64,000 nt of DNA from Chelonoidis abingdonii (taxonomy: Eukaryota; Chordata; Testudines; Testudinidae): assembly GCF_003597395.2 (NCBI RefSeq), contig NC_133777.1, positions 57,919,560 to 57,983,559 of the forward strand, read 5' to 3'. The notes under the pieces are model-generated. The model did not search any database, had not been told where the DNA came from, and saw only the letters and a program-made list of their open reading frames with translations. Made by a program: the position numbers and the translations under genes. Below, in pieces: positions 47,606 through 58,165 of the stretch. Every line of letters begins with the position of its first letter. The stretch's first letter is position 1.

Positions 47606-49389
47606 CGGGTGGAATTCTCACCTGATATCTTCCTGAATCCATTCTGGAAGCGCAACAGTCTGCTGATGGCTTTAACATGGCTTTGAGTATAACATGGTAC
47701 ACTTTCTCTTTAGATCAATTTGCAGGTAACTCATGAATAAGGCACCAATGGATTAGCAGGGAAATGTACTTTAGGTTGCAATGTCTTTCCTTAAGCTGCT
47801 GTTGTTTTGTAAGTATTACAGTAACTCCGTCCCCTCTCTCTCCACCCCATGCAAGTTGTCTAACTCACTCTTTAATACAGAGGAGCAGAGGTGAAAGTAA
47901 GCCGGTACTGTCCTTCCGGTTGAGGCCACATCCTGGTCAGGACTCTGGCATACTGGTAAGTCCTTTCAGTTATTTTCTGCAAAGAAGTTACATTTTGCCC
48001 GAGTTTCTGAATTCTCATCCAGGTGTTCCAGTTCTCTGATGATCCTCTAATGTGGGAAGGATGGGTTCTTTATGGGCTTTGGTGTGGTCATGACTGAGGG
48101 AGAAAAGGGCATTTATTTGAAGAGGTACAGAAGTTTCTCCCTATAAAACCCCACCAGGGCCAATTCTCTGCAGTTACACTAGTCTAAATTTAGTGTAACT
48201 CTAATAGAGACATTCTGCATTTACGATAGACACAACTGAGAGCAAAATTGTGCCAAGTTTTTGTTTGTTACAAAATAAAGCAACAAATATGCTTAAATAG
48301 ATCATAACACATAAGCCAGGTTCAGAAATTTTGTTCTTAGCAGATAGGGCTATATTCAATTGCTGTACAAGTGCTTGGGTGAATGTAGCATGAGCTGCTC
48401 CCCTCTGGAAATATTTCACATATGTGATTGCTGCTATGCAGTATATTATCATTTACTTAATGTTGGTTTTGTGTCTTCTAAGCTGTATAAATCTATCAAT
48501 CCAATTTGTTGATCAGATACCTTTTAGGTTTCATATTTTAATATATACATGAAAGCAGGAAAGAAGCCTTGTGTCTTGGGGCAGCCTGCTTTGAGAAGAA
48601 TTATCAAACTATTTACTGGTAGCCTGTGTAAGAAAGCTGGACCTTCCAAATGAGATTAGTTTCATGGAAATAATCCATTGTAAAACAGTATATTTCAGGA
48701 ACTGAGGCCTTTAGATGGTGCTACTACTCAATAACTAACTTGGAAAGGGAGGCTTTTCTCTCTCCTGTTTCCTTCTTTCAGGAGCAGTTGTATAGGAAAC
48801 AAGAAGTCACTAGAAGCAATGGAATCAACAGAAGTTGTGCCTGGCTAAACAGGGGCAGATATAGCCTATGAAGTCTTATATAAATTTTATAATCAGAGGC
48901 ATGTAATAGCAATTAATATTAGTGAAACAGGTAAAATGTCCTGTCACAGTTACCAGACCAACTGCACCTCTGATCCCTCCAGCTGCAACCCTTTTAGGTC
49001 AATTAGCATCATGTCTTTCTTGGGGCAAAATATTCAGTCTTCCCACTCCAACCTGGGCTGGGCTGCAGTCCCTTGTGAATTAATCGTGCTCACTTCTGCA
49101 GATATGATGTATGTGTAGACCTTGCAATTCAGTTGCAGGACAACAGTAGTGATAATTAAGGACTAAACAGCCTCCTTAAAACAAAGTATTTATTTAGAAC
49201 AAAAACATTTAAGAGAAAACACATCTTAAAAATAATAATGCACACTGCATGCATATCTAATCCTTTCCTAAGGGTTCAGGTTCCTTGGATCTGGGAAGGC
49301 CTAGTTCCTTCAGGCTCCTCCTCAGCCTGTCTCTCTAGCCAGCTCGGACAAGTGGCTCCTCCTCCTTCCTCTCAGAAAGGCTTGGTTCT
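47606..49389. other. Unassigned sequence
   Basis: CCAATTCTCTGCAGTTACAC, TAGTCTAAATTTAGTGTAAC (48160-48200) is a fragment of the short palindromic family at 50572. Otherwise nothing recognised. Confidence 0.45.
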
Positions 49390-49655
49390 TAGGCCTGATC
49401 TACGCTGGCGGGGGGGCGGGGGGGTCAATGTAAGATACTTCGACTTCAGCTATAGTATTCCCGTAGCTGAAGTTGCGTATCTTATTCCAACTTACCTCCC
49501 ATCCTCACCGCGCGGGATCGACGTCTGCGGCTCCCCTGCCGACTCGGCTACCACCGCTCACTGTGGTGGAGTTCCAGAGTTGACAGGAAGTGGGCTCAAT
49601 CCCTGATAAATCGATTGCTACCCGCCGATATGGTGGGTAGCCTGGACGTACCCTA
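49390..49655. mobile_element. MITE with internal hairpin, about 266 bp
   Basis: An internal inverted repeat (AAGATACTTCGACTTCAGCT against AAGATACGCAACTTCAGCTA, 49432-49483) and the phrases GCGCGGGATCGACGTC, CGACTCGGCTACC and CGATTGCTACCCGCCGATAT match a CpG-rich sauropsid miniature element that I remember. The terminal repeats are weak (TTAGGCCTGATCTACGCT against CTAGGGTACGTCCAGGCT). It abuts a G-rich run at 49408-49424. The overlapping 92-122 codon frames are compositional. Confidence 0.65.
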
Positions 49656-50071
49656 GGTTGCTTCTTAATTCCTGGAGGAGATGTGGTCACTCTCCCCCAT
49701 GCAATTATATAAAGTTCCTGGCCCACAAATTTAATACAGTAAGATCTTCCAAAGATACTTTTAGGGATTGCGGTACCTGTCACACCCTGCTAGGAGGAAA
49801 GATGGAAAAATTGCTTTTAGAGCCAACTCCAGGGCCATTTAAATCTATCCATCATGTCAGTGTATATTCAGAGCATAGTGGCTTTTCCAACTAATACTAC
49901 CTTTGATGAACAGGTGAAGGTTGTTTACATTTCATTTAGAAGCATGTTGGCAAAATAGATTTACAGTTAACAAATGCATATTACTTCAATATGGATGTGT
50001 GACATGAATTTCAACTAAATCAATAATCTCTTCTTAGAAACATTTGAACATTCTGTATTGTTACACTAGAA
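49656..50071. other. Unassigned sequence
   Basis: Nothing recognised between the two MITEs. Confidence 0.45.
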
Positions 50072-50390
50072 CAGTGTTTTCCAAACTTGGGATGCTGCTT
50101 GTGTAGGGAAAGCCCCTGGCAGGCTGGGTCGGTTTGTTTATCTGCTGTGTCCACAGGTTCGATCGATCACGGCTCCCACTGGCTGTGGTTCGCTGCTCCA
50201 GGCCAGAGCAGCGGCCAGAACGTCCCTTGGCCTGCACCACTTCCAGCAGCTCCCATTAGCCTGGAGCAGCAAACCGTGGCCAGTGGAAGTTGCAATCAGC
50301 CAATCCTGCGGATACAGCAGATAAACAAACTGACCTGTCCCATCAGAGGCTTTCCCTAAACAAGCTGCGTCCCAAGTTTGGGAAACACTG
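50072..50390. mobile_element. Complete hAT-type MITE, 319 bp
   Basis: The left end CAGTGTTTTCCAAACTTGGG and the reverse complement of the right end CAGTGTTTCCCAAACTTGGG match at 19 of 20. The target duplication is CACTAGAA (50064-50071) and CTCTAGAA (50391-50398), 7 of 8, close to the nTCTAGAn preference known for many hAT elements. Long sub-terminal arms also pair (GGCTCCCACTGGCTGTGGTT with AACCGTGGCCAGTGGAAGTT), so the whole element can fold back. It is the complete relative of the partial copies at 11978 and 17516. Confidence 0.92.
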
Positions 50391-50571
50391 CTCTAGAAGA
50401 AAAATCAAATCCAAACATCAAATATGAATGCGCTGGCATCTTCTGAAATCACAAGAGTACTAATTGTATGAATTCCGTGTGTTAGTGACACACAATCCTT
50501 CCCTCCCCCCCCGTCAACAAGTATAGTAGTGAACAAAATCATTGTAACAGAGATCCCAGGTAAAATACATC

Positions 50572-50662
50572 TGATTCTGATAGTTTATAAGAGTGTAAAC
50601 CAAGATCAAGTCCAGTGACATCAGTGGAGTTACACTGGTATAAACAAGATCAGAATCAGTGT
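50572..50662. repeat. Short palindromic repeat, about 90 bp
   Basis: CTGATTCTGATAGTTTATAA, GAGTGTAAACC pairs with the reverse complement of the right side, CTGATTCTGATCTTGTTTAT, ACCAGTGTAACTCC. The centre is GTCCAGTGACATCAG. The same phrase family appears at 20624, 48160 and 54793. Confidence 0.65.
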
Positions 50663-51091
50663 CAGAGTCTACAGTATGGTGATGGCACTGTCAAGGTTTG
50701 AACTATTTTTTGGAATGTAGATGCACTCTATTTTCTCAAGTTTTTTGCTGGGTAAAATCTCTATGATCCCTCCTGCTAAAACTTCCTCCATTTTGGAAAT
50801 GATGTTTTTTCCAGAAGAGTACTGCTTCCGTTTAGCTCTGCAAAGCAATTGCACAGCATGTGCAGAGAAAGACACCAGTTAAAAATCTTTTGTATGTGGT
50901 GCTGGGATCAATAAGTTTGACTTCAGCAGTTAGTTTCCTGGGACTGAACAAAACCTCTTATCAGCTTCTACCACATACAGTAGTTCTGATTATGAGCAAA
51001 ATTTAATTTTCAAGTAGAGAAGCAATTTGTTCATCCTTGTGTAAATGAAGGGTAATTGGGAATAAAATAGACACTGTCTTGAAATAAAAAC
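50663..51091. other. Unassigned sequence
   Basis: A 68-codon minus frame without domain is the only feature. Confidence 0.45.
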
Positions 51092-52317
51092 TGTGACAAA
51101 GTTCCTCCTCTACCTTGATGGGTCCTGTGCTTATTGGCGGATTTGCTCACCTCACAGATTCACCCTGTGGATGGGGAAACAGCCCAGAGACCTTCCCCTC
51201 TGGTAGAAGCCACAGTCCAGGTCAATTCCTCCTGTGTTTGATCAGGAGTTGGGAGGTTTGGGGGGAACCTGGGCCCCCCCTCTACTGAGGGTTCCAGCCC
51301 AGGTCCCTGTGGACTGCAGCTGTCTAGAGTGCCTNNNNNNNNNNNNNNNNNNNNNNNNNNNNNNNNNNNNNNNNNNNNNNNNNNNNNNNNNNNNNNNNNN
51401 NNNNNNNNNNNNNNNNNNNNNNNNNNNNNNNNNNNNNNNNNNNNNNNNNNNNNNNNNNNNNNNNNNNNNNNNNNNNNNNNNNNNNNNNNNNNNNNNNNNN
51501 NNNNNNNNNNNNNNNNNNNNNNNNNNNNNNNNNNNNNNNNNNNNNNNNNNNNNNNNNNNNNNNNNNNNNNNNNNNNNNNNNNNNNNNNNNNNNNNNNNNN
51601 NNNNNNNNNNNNNNNNNNNNNNNNNNNNNNNNNNNNNNNNNNNNNNNNNNNNNNNNNNNNNNNNNNNNNNNNNNNNNNNNNNNNNNNNNNNNNNNNNNNN
51701 NNNNNNNNNNNNNNNNNNNNNNNNNNNNNNNNNNNNNNNNNNNNNNNNNNNNNNNNNNNNNNNNNNNNNNNNNNNNNNNNNNNNNNNNNNNNNNNNNNNN
51801 NNNNNNNNNNNNNNNNNNNNNNNNNNNNNNNNNNNNNNNNNNNNNNNNNNNNNNNNNNNNNNNNNNNNNNNNNNNNNNNNNNNNNNNNNNNNNNNNNNNN
51901 NNNNNNNNNNNNNNNNNNNNNNNNNNNATCTGGTACGTGCCGACAGTAAACTCGTTAGCCTTCCCGTGGCCTCCCCAACTTCTTATTTTCCTCCCGGTTC
52001 CCATGGGTCTGATACGTTGTACTTTCAGTCCTTATGCAGTAATCTCTCATTCTCAGCTTCTTGCACACTTCTGCTCCAGTTCCTTCGCCTGGGTTTCCTT
52101 CCTCTGGCCCTGGCTTTTGGCTGATGAGTGAGCCCTTTTATAGCTCAGAGGGCCTTATATTAGGTAGGTGTTTAACACTCATTGACTTTAGAGGTTAATT
52201 GGAAGTTGGTCGTTCCTCAGTTGCTGAGCAGCCCCTGTCTGGTCACTTGGGAACAGAAAACGCTTTCGTGGCCGTATTCTCCCTTCCTATGCTGCTGTTC
52301 ACCAACGGCTGGTCTAA
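51092..52317 (+). mobile_element. LTR of a third family, containing an assembly gap
   Basis: Starts TGTGACAAAGTTCCTCCTCT, followed by GGTCCTGTGCTTATTGGCGG, AACAGCCCAGAGACCTTCCC and CCAGTCCAGGTC-type phrases, then GGACTGCAGCTGTCTAGAGT. After the gap, CTCTCATTCTCAGCTTCTTG, TTGCTGAGCAGCCCCTGTCT and GGTCACTTGGGAACAGAAAA continue in the order I recall for this turtle LTR. The right end is lost or abuts the CR1 3' terminus near 52318, so no target duplication could be read. The long frames here consist mostly of unknown residues and are not genes. Confidence 0.65.
51335..51927. other. Assembly gap, 593 N
   Basis: An uninterrupted run of N. True length and content are unknown. Repetitive LTR sequence on both sides probably caused the break. 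Confidence 0.99.
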
Positions 52318-53525
52318 TACAGAAGATAAAAATCGCTTTCGGTACAGCAAAGGTCCTCTAGCCGTACCTCATCGTCTGACAAGTGGCGAGTAGGTGAAAG
52401 GGGAATGAACCGACAGTTCATCAAGTGATTCATCTGTTGCTCTCCAGCATTCGAAGATAAGAGGTGGGAACATTCCTGCATCTGCTAATGAATCAATCAA
52501 TGGTATTTCATAATTAATTTAGCCTCTTTTTTTGACTGTATGCCTTGGCTTCACAACATCCTGGGAAGGATTTCATTTTATATGTATAGTTGGGATTATG
52601 CTTTCCAATGTGCATTACTTTGCATTTATCAACATTAAATTTCATCTGCCATTTTGTTGGCCAGTCATTCAGTTTTGAGAGCTCCTTCTGTAGCTCTTCA
52701 CAGTCTGCCTGGGTCTTAACTATCTTTAGTAATTTTGTATCATCTGCAAATTTTGCCTCCTCGCTATTTACCCCTTTTTCCAGATCATTTACGAACATGT
52801 TGAAGACTGGTCCCAGAACAGACCCTTCAGGGACCCCACTATTTACCTCTCTCCATTCTGAAAACTGACCATTTATATCTACACTTTGTTTCCTATCTTT
52901 TAACCAGTTACCAATCCATGAGAGAACCTTCCCTCTTATCCTGTGGCAGTATATTTTGCATAGTTTGACCTTGTCAAGGGCTTTCTGAAAATCTAACTAC
53001 ACTATATCCAGTGGATCCCCTTGGTCCACATGCTTGTTGACCCCCTCAAAGAATTTAGTAGATTGGTGAGGCATGATTTCACTTTACTAAAACCATGTTG
53101 ACTCTTCCTCAACAAATTATGTTCATCTATATGTCTGATGATATTGTTCTTTATTATCGTTTCAACCAGTTTGCCCAGTACCGAAGTCAAGCTTACAGGC
53201 CTGTAATTGCAGGGATCACTGCTAGAGCCATTTTAAAAAATTGGCATCACATTAGCTATCCTCCAGTCATTTGGTACAGAAGCTGATTAAATGATAGGTT
53301 ACAGTTCTGCAATTTCACATTTGAGTTCCTTCCTTGGATGAATACTGTGTGGTCCTGGTGACTTATTGCTGTTTAATTTACCAATTTGTTTCAAAATCTT
53401 CTCTAATGATATCTCAGTCTGGGACAGTTCCTCAGATCTTTCACTTAAAATGAATGGCTCAGGTTTAGGAATCCCCCTCACATCTTCAGCCATGGAGACT
53501 GATGCAAAGAATTAATTTAGTTTGA
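52318..53525 (-). mobile_element. CR1 LINE with readable RT segments, internally deleted
   Basis: Reading the minus strand from the right: MAEDVRGIPKPEPF, SLEKILKQIGKLNSNKSPGP and HSIHPRKELK (53299-53493), the start of the RT domain. Next is MTSVLGKLVETIIKNNIIRH, NLLRKSQHGFSKVKSCLTNL (53002-53190). Then come MFVNDLEKGVNSEEAKFADD, the catalytic FADD, and TKLLKIVKTQADCEELQKEL, KLNDWPTKWQMKFNVDKCKV, MHIGK (52514-52798). The sequence then jumps near 52575 to the C-terminal/3' UTR part (CATCAAGTGATTCATCTGTT, ending near AAGATAAAAATCG at about 52320), so several hundred bases are deleted. Frameshifts and stops separate the blocks, and the ORF2 endonuclease is absent. Non-functional. Confidence 0.92.
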
Positions 53526-53936
53526 AGGAAACTGTTGCAAATCCTCCCCAAAGCCCTTATGCACCCCCCCACCCCATCCCTGACATCAGTGTAATTATTT
53601 CCACATGAAGGATCAATCTCCTATGTTTTATCATAATGTTTGCATGTTGGTCTATTCAGAATTGTTCATTAGAGATAGAGCTCCAAAATCTAGACATAGA
53701 CCCATTCCACACTCCACAGCACATGAATAACTCCTGTTGATCTCAAAAGGAGTTATGCACAGAGTGAATTTCAACCATATAAAAAGGGCCAGAGTATCTT
53801 AACCCCAGAGTTGAGGTCTTGAGTGGGGACTTCAGTAATGCATAAGTCTTGTGTTGGCTCTCTGCATGCAGGTAAATTTCACCCATAGTGCATCAAGGGA
53901 AGAACATTACTTTTAGATTGTTCTGCTCATGCCACC
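53526..53936. other. Unassigned sequence
   Basis: A C-run near 53566. TTGATCTCAAAAGGAGTTAT and GCACAGAGTGAATTTCAACC (about 53738-53777) resemble short amniote repeat phrases. Not assignable. Confidence 0.4.
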
Positions 53937-54290
53937 TGTAGTGGGGTGGTTACCCTGCTCCTGAAATGAGGAATGAGAACAGCTGGGGGAAGCTGACTGA
54001 GTAGCTGACCACACATGTGGCCAGCTCAATCAGGGCCCAGCTGGGCCTGATAAGAGGGCTGGAGGCCAGGAGCTACAGGCTCTTTCTTTCTCTCTATCTC
54101 TCTTGCAGTGGAGAGAGAAGGATCTGGCTGCCTGGGCAGAGGTAAAGGGCACCGGAATTCGGGAGGGACACGGGGGCCTAGGGCAGGCAAGACATTGTCC
54201 AGAAAAAGGCATTCTGAGTGCTGAAGAGCTAATTCCCAGGATGACCAGCAGGAGATGCTGCGGTGGTGAGTTTTCATCACTATACCGCCA
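53937..54290 (+). mobile_element. LTR-like repeat (fourth family), 5' part
   Basis: TGTAGTGGGGTGGTTACCCT, then ACACATGTGGCCAGCTCAAT, CAGGGCCCAGCTGGGCCTGA, TAAGAGGGCTGGAGGCCAGG and GAGAGAGAAGGATCTGGCTG, follows a turtle LTR that I remember (promoter-like ..CCTGATAAGAGGGCTG..). The right boundary is uncertain, and no target duplication or inverted TG/CA ends could be paired. Confidence 0.55.
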
Positions 54291-54304
54291 CTCTGTCAGG
54301 GACT

Positions 54305-54395
54305 GTAATTTCCTTCTGTGTTTGTACAGCACCTAGCACACTGGGCTTCATGATTAGGATTCCTGCAGTATTGGGACTACTATAGTGTTACTGCT
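54305..54395 (+). repeat. L2/MIR-type 3' tail
   Basis: GTGTTTGTACAGCACCTAGC, then ACACTGGGCTTCATGATTAG and GATTCCTGCAGTATTG, is the same tail as at 5138. Confidence 0.7.
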
Positions 54396-55879
54396 ATCTA
54401 TCATGCATTCAGAGCCTTATCCAACTTATTACATGCTGACCACTCTGTTCTCACCCATGCCACATTCTCTTATGCCCTAGCTACAGAACTAACTGCTCTT
54501 CTGTATTCTCTTCCCACTTTTGTCTTCCATTCCTAATGCTACATGATACATTCTGCCTTCAACTCCCTCCCTGAACCTGATCTGCCATGCCTTTACTCTC
54601 CTTTCTCAAAGTACAATTATAGTCTTGAAAACAGCCTAATCTCACTCAACAGGGCTGCTGCCAGTGTGTATTCAGCACTTCAAAGATCAGAAAAATATAT
54701 TTTCTTCCTCCTTTACTTATTTTAGCCGTGCAGAGCCAAAACAGAATAGAAACTGCAGTCCACTCTCTCGCAGCTATTTCATACATCAGCAACAGAATTG
54801 TGTACCAAATTCCACTCGTTTACACCTGTGCAAACCCATTAAAGGTAATGAGACTGCACAAGTATCACTGAGGGCATAATTTGGCATGCAGGTTTTTACT
54901 TCTTGTCATGATGCATGAGAAAGAATAAACTCCGTTTGCCTTTAAGAGCACTGGCTGAGATTGCAGGGTTGGTACCTGGGGAAAAAATATTTTCTTATTT
55001 ATAAATTGAGCTCATTTGATATGGAAATCATTGAGACGCAATAATTGCATTTTTACAAGGATGCTTTTTAGAGTATAATCACACTTTAAGACTCACTCTC
55101 TAAACGCCATTAACATCTCTCCCTCTGGGAGTGAAGACTCTACTCGCGAGAGAGGAAAAAAGTAACTGAAAACCAACCAAACAAATAAGATGTGCGCCAA
55201 GCATCTCTGCTCACTCAACCCCAGTTCGGCGAGATACTTATGTACGTGTGGACCTTTAAGCATATGTGTTGACTGAGTCAAACCAATGGGACTCATGGAT
55301 CTCTTCCAACAGAAATCTCTGGATAAATCACTTGTCACCACTTCTGGTCCCATGAAGAACAGCACCAGAGAGGGAAGCTACCTAGAGGACCCTTGGTGGG
55401 AGGGGGAAGCTTGGTTGGTCAAGAGCTATTAGGCTCTCCCAATGAGTTCAACAGAGACAAACTCCACCTGAAATCAATGAATATGGATTGTAGGATCAGG
55501 TCTGGTATTCTTTATTGTTAGCCCACTTCTTTCTTCTGAATTTAAAATGCTAGGTTGAGATTTGGCATTTTTTAGCAGCAAGTTTAAGTGCACATGCTGG
55601 AGCAATGCAAAACTGATGTTTTAGCATACTGTGGTATGGAGCGTGTGAGCTGAACACAGAACTTGGAGTGCAGCAAACTGTAAGTTTGCTACTATTGAAA
55701 TGTTTGAAGCCTATAGGCCCTGAAGGCAGCTCTTAAACTCTTCTGTAAGTTGACTGGCCCTTCACTGTTCGCTTTGGATAGAAGTAACAGTCACAGTCTC
55801 TTTTCATTAACAGAGGAATAAATTTTGTTTTGATTTGATAGCAGACTAGCAAGGGTTTAATTCCCTGATCTTCTGTGGA
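54396..55879. other. Mostly unassigned sequence
   Basis: CCAAATTCCACTCGTTTACA, CCTGTGCAAACCCATTAAAG (about 54808-54847) and AAGCATATGTGTTGACTGAG (about 55258) are single-sided fragments of short repeats found elsewhere in the window. No coding signal. Confidence 0.4.
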
Positions 55880-56060
55880 AGGGTGATTGATCCCAAAGTC
55901 AATGGCAAAACTCCCATTGATTTCAGCTGGGGCAGGGTTTTGGCTCATTCTACCCCACATCTCCTAGTACCTGATGCAAAACCCATTGAAATCAATAGGA
56001 GTGTTTCCATTGATTTCACTGGGCAGAGGAGATTGGGTGAGGAAAGGGCCTGATCCTGCA
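55880..56060. repeat. Palindromic repeat with CATTGATTTCA arms
   Basis: CTCCCATTGATTTCAGCTGG, GATGCAAAACCCATTGAAAT, CAATAGGAGTGTTTCCATTG and ATTTCACTGGG give several inverted matches around CAATGG/CCATTG, and the right side ends GGGCCTGATCCTGC. This is a common reptile repeat signature (ATTGACTTCAATGGG..GGCCTGATCC). Boundaries are approximate. Confidence 0.5.
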
Positions 56061-56416
56061 TTCTATCTCCCTCCCTCATCTTCTGTACTCTAGCTGTACT
56101 ACCTGCATGTTTTACTCAGTGCTGAGTCACAACATACAGTACTTGGTCAGTTACAGAGTTGCCCTAAAGGGGGTAAGCAGTTTGAATAGGATGGGTAAAT
56201 AAATAAATTAATTAAACTGCTTTAAAGTGTGGTTATATTCTGAAAGGTGTCAATGTAAAAATGGGCACCTTATTCAACAGCTCTGCACTGTGTGTGTTCA
56301 GAGTCCAGAGTTGTTCCTTCAGGGACAAAAGTAAAGGTTTACAGTTTCTCACCGCTGTTAGTCCTGTGATCCTAACCCCACTGTTGGAAAGCAACCTGGA
56401 TTCACTTCATCCTCAT
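56061..56416. other. Unassigned sequence
   Basis: Nothing recognised before the LTR. Confidence 0.45.
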
Positions 56417-57280
56417 TGTCATAAATAGATAGCTAAGGGTTAATGTTTCTTTTACCTGTAAAGGGTTAACAAAGGGAACCAAACACCTGGCAGAGGACCA
56501 ATCAGGAAACCGGATTTTTCAAAGCTCAGGGGAGGGAATTTTTTTGGTTCTTTGTCTTTGTCTGGCTCTCAGCTATGAGAGGGGATCTTTTTCTATCTGT
56601 AAGCTTCTCATCTTCAGTTTCCCAGTTGTAAGTACAAAGGTAGCAAAACAATAGGCTTTTATATGTTTTGTTTTGTATTTACATGTGTGTGTGCTGGAAT
56701 GTTTAAATTGTATCTCTTTTTGAATAAGGCTGTTTATTCATATTTTTCTTTTAAGCAATTGACTCTGTATAATTGTCACCTTGATACAGAAGATATTTTT
56801 ATGTCTTTTTCTTTCTTTTTTATATAAAGCTTTCTTTTTAAAACCTGTTTGAGGTTTTTCTCTGGTTAAGGCTAAGGAACGAAGGGAGGGGGGAAATCTC
56901 TTTGTGTTAGCTTGACTAGGTTTGAATGCATAGCCTCAGGAGAGGAAGGAGGGGGGAAGGTAAATTGCCCTCTCTGTTTTGCATTCAAGGAGTTTAAGTA
57001 CAGTATCGCCCAGGATAACCCAGGGAGGGGGAGCTGGGGATAAGATAAAGAGGAGACAAGGGGAGGAGGTTGTTTTCCCTTTGGTGTGAGACTCAGGGGT
57101 TCTGAGTCTTGGGGTCCCCCAGAGAAGGTTTGGGGAGACCAGAGAGGGAGTCAGGCCCTGGAAATTCCTGGCTGGTGGCAGCGAGATCAGATCCAAGCTG
57201 GTAATAAGCTTGGGGGAGGTTCATACAAGCACCCAGATTTTGGACGCTAAGGTCCAGATTTGGGAAAGATGCTTATGATA
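56417..57280 (+). mobile_element. Solo LTR, family A (copy 3)
   Basis: Starts TGTCATAAATAGATAGCTAA. A perfect 5-bp duplication CTCAT lies at 56412-56416 and 57281-57285. Length 864 bp. It is closest to copy 1: both share GGGAACCAAACACCTG, CAATCAGGAAACC, GGCTGTTTATTCAT and TTTAAGTACAGTA. An in-frame-free GGGAGGGG-rich section lies about 480-600 bases in. No internal retroviral sequence adjoins it. Confidence 0.88.
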
Positions 57281-57285
57281 CTCAT

Positions 57286-58079
57286 ACACAACTGTTCAAG
57301 TTCCAATGGTAAGGCCAGATTTTGCCCTCTTTGACTGAAGAAGCTGGGGTTGCACAGGTGCATGGTAATTGAGACAGCATGTGCCCTGCAGAATCTTTAT
57401 TACTGAAGATGAGGAGGATGCATGAGCAGGACATAACCCAGATTGACTGCCAGACCCAGGATTAGTTTGCTAGCCTGGCAGTTGGATAGCCTGTCTTGTG
57501 TTGTCATCTGAGGGGGTAGGGGAATTGATTTTAGAAGATATAATAAACCTGGAATGCAACAATACCATTTTTACCGTCACCTTTCAGAATGCAACACACT
57601 TCAAGAGCTAACAGTGCCATTTCCATAGTCTCATTAGGCTGAAATAAAACTTCTGGAAATATAGTGTATCTTCATGTCTGACTTTAAAAACTACTTATCA
57701 TTGGGCATATTGATGCAAGTGAGTTAAACTGATTTTAGCTGACGTAAATTCACATTAATCTAATAACCTTCTGTTCTGGATAAGTCAACAGAATTACAAA
57801 TGCTGTAATCTCATTTTCTCTGCTGCTCAGTTGTAGAAGTTGTACACAAATAGCGAAAATAAATGGCTGTCAATGCTGAGAAAGCAGGAATAAGCATGAC
57901 TCTTTCCCACAAATCTTGTTTCATGTTATGTGCTACAAGACTACTGAATAAATATGTATCTTTTTGGAGGTTCCTTACATTTTGCAAGCAAGTATTTAAA
58001 CAAGGCAGGAGGACAATTACTTTTCTTCAACCTACAAGTGGCAGAGTACATGTACAGAAAGATCTTTAGAGGCACAAAT
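57286..58079. other. Unassigned sequence
   Basis: Nothing recognised after the LTR duplication. Confidence 0.45.
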
Positions 58080-58165
58080 GACAATCTGGTGCCTAACCCA
58101 CTTTGACAGTAAATGGGAGGTTGGTACCTACTCAGTGGGAGGCAGGTGCTGAACTACCTTTGAAA
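58080..58165. repeat. Short repeat fragment
   Basis: AATGGGAGGTTGGTACCTAC, TCAGTGGGAGGCAGGTGCTG, then CCTTTGAAAAATCTTCC, is a diverged amniote repeat phrase (AATGGGAGTTAGGYGCCTAA..TTTGAAAATC). A second copy is near 21392. Confidence 0.5.

Noticed and set aside
51234..52124. 296-, 226- and 206-codon ORFs
   Set aside because: Mostly unknown residues across the N gap. The readable parts are LTR sequence.
39055..57280. A single large provirus bounded by two of the family A LTRs
   Set aside because: Each LTR has its own target duplication, and the DNA between them has no gag, pol or env similarity.
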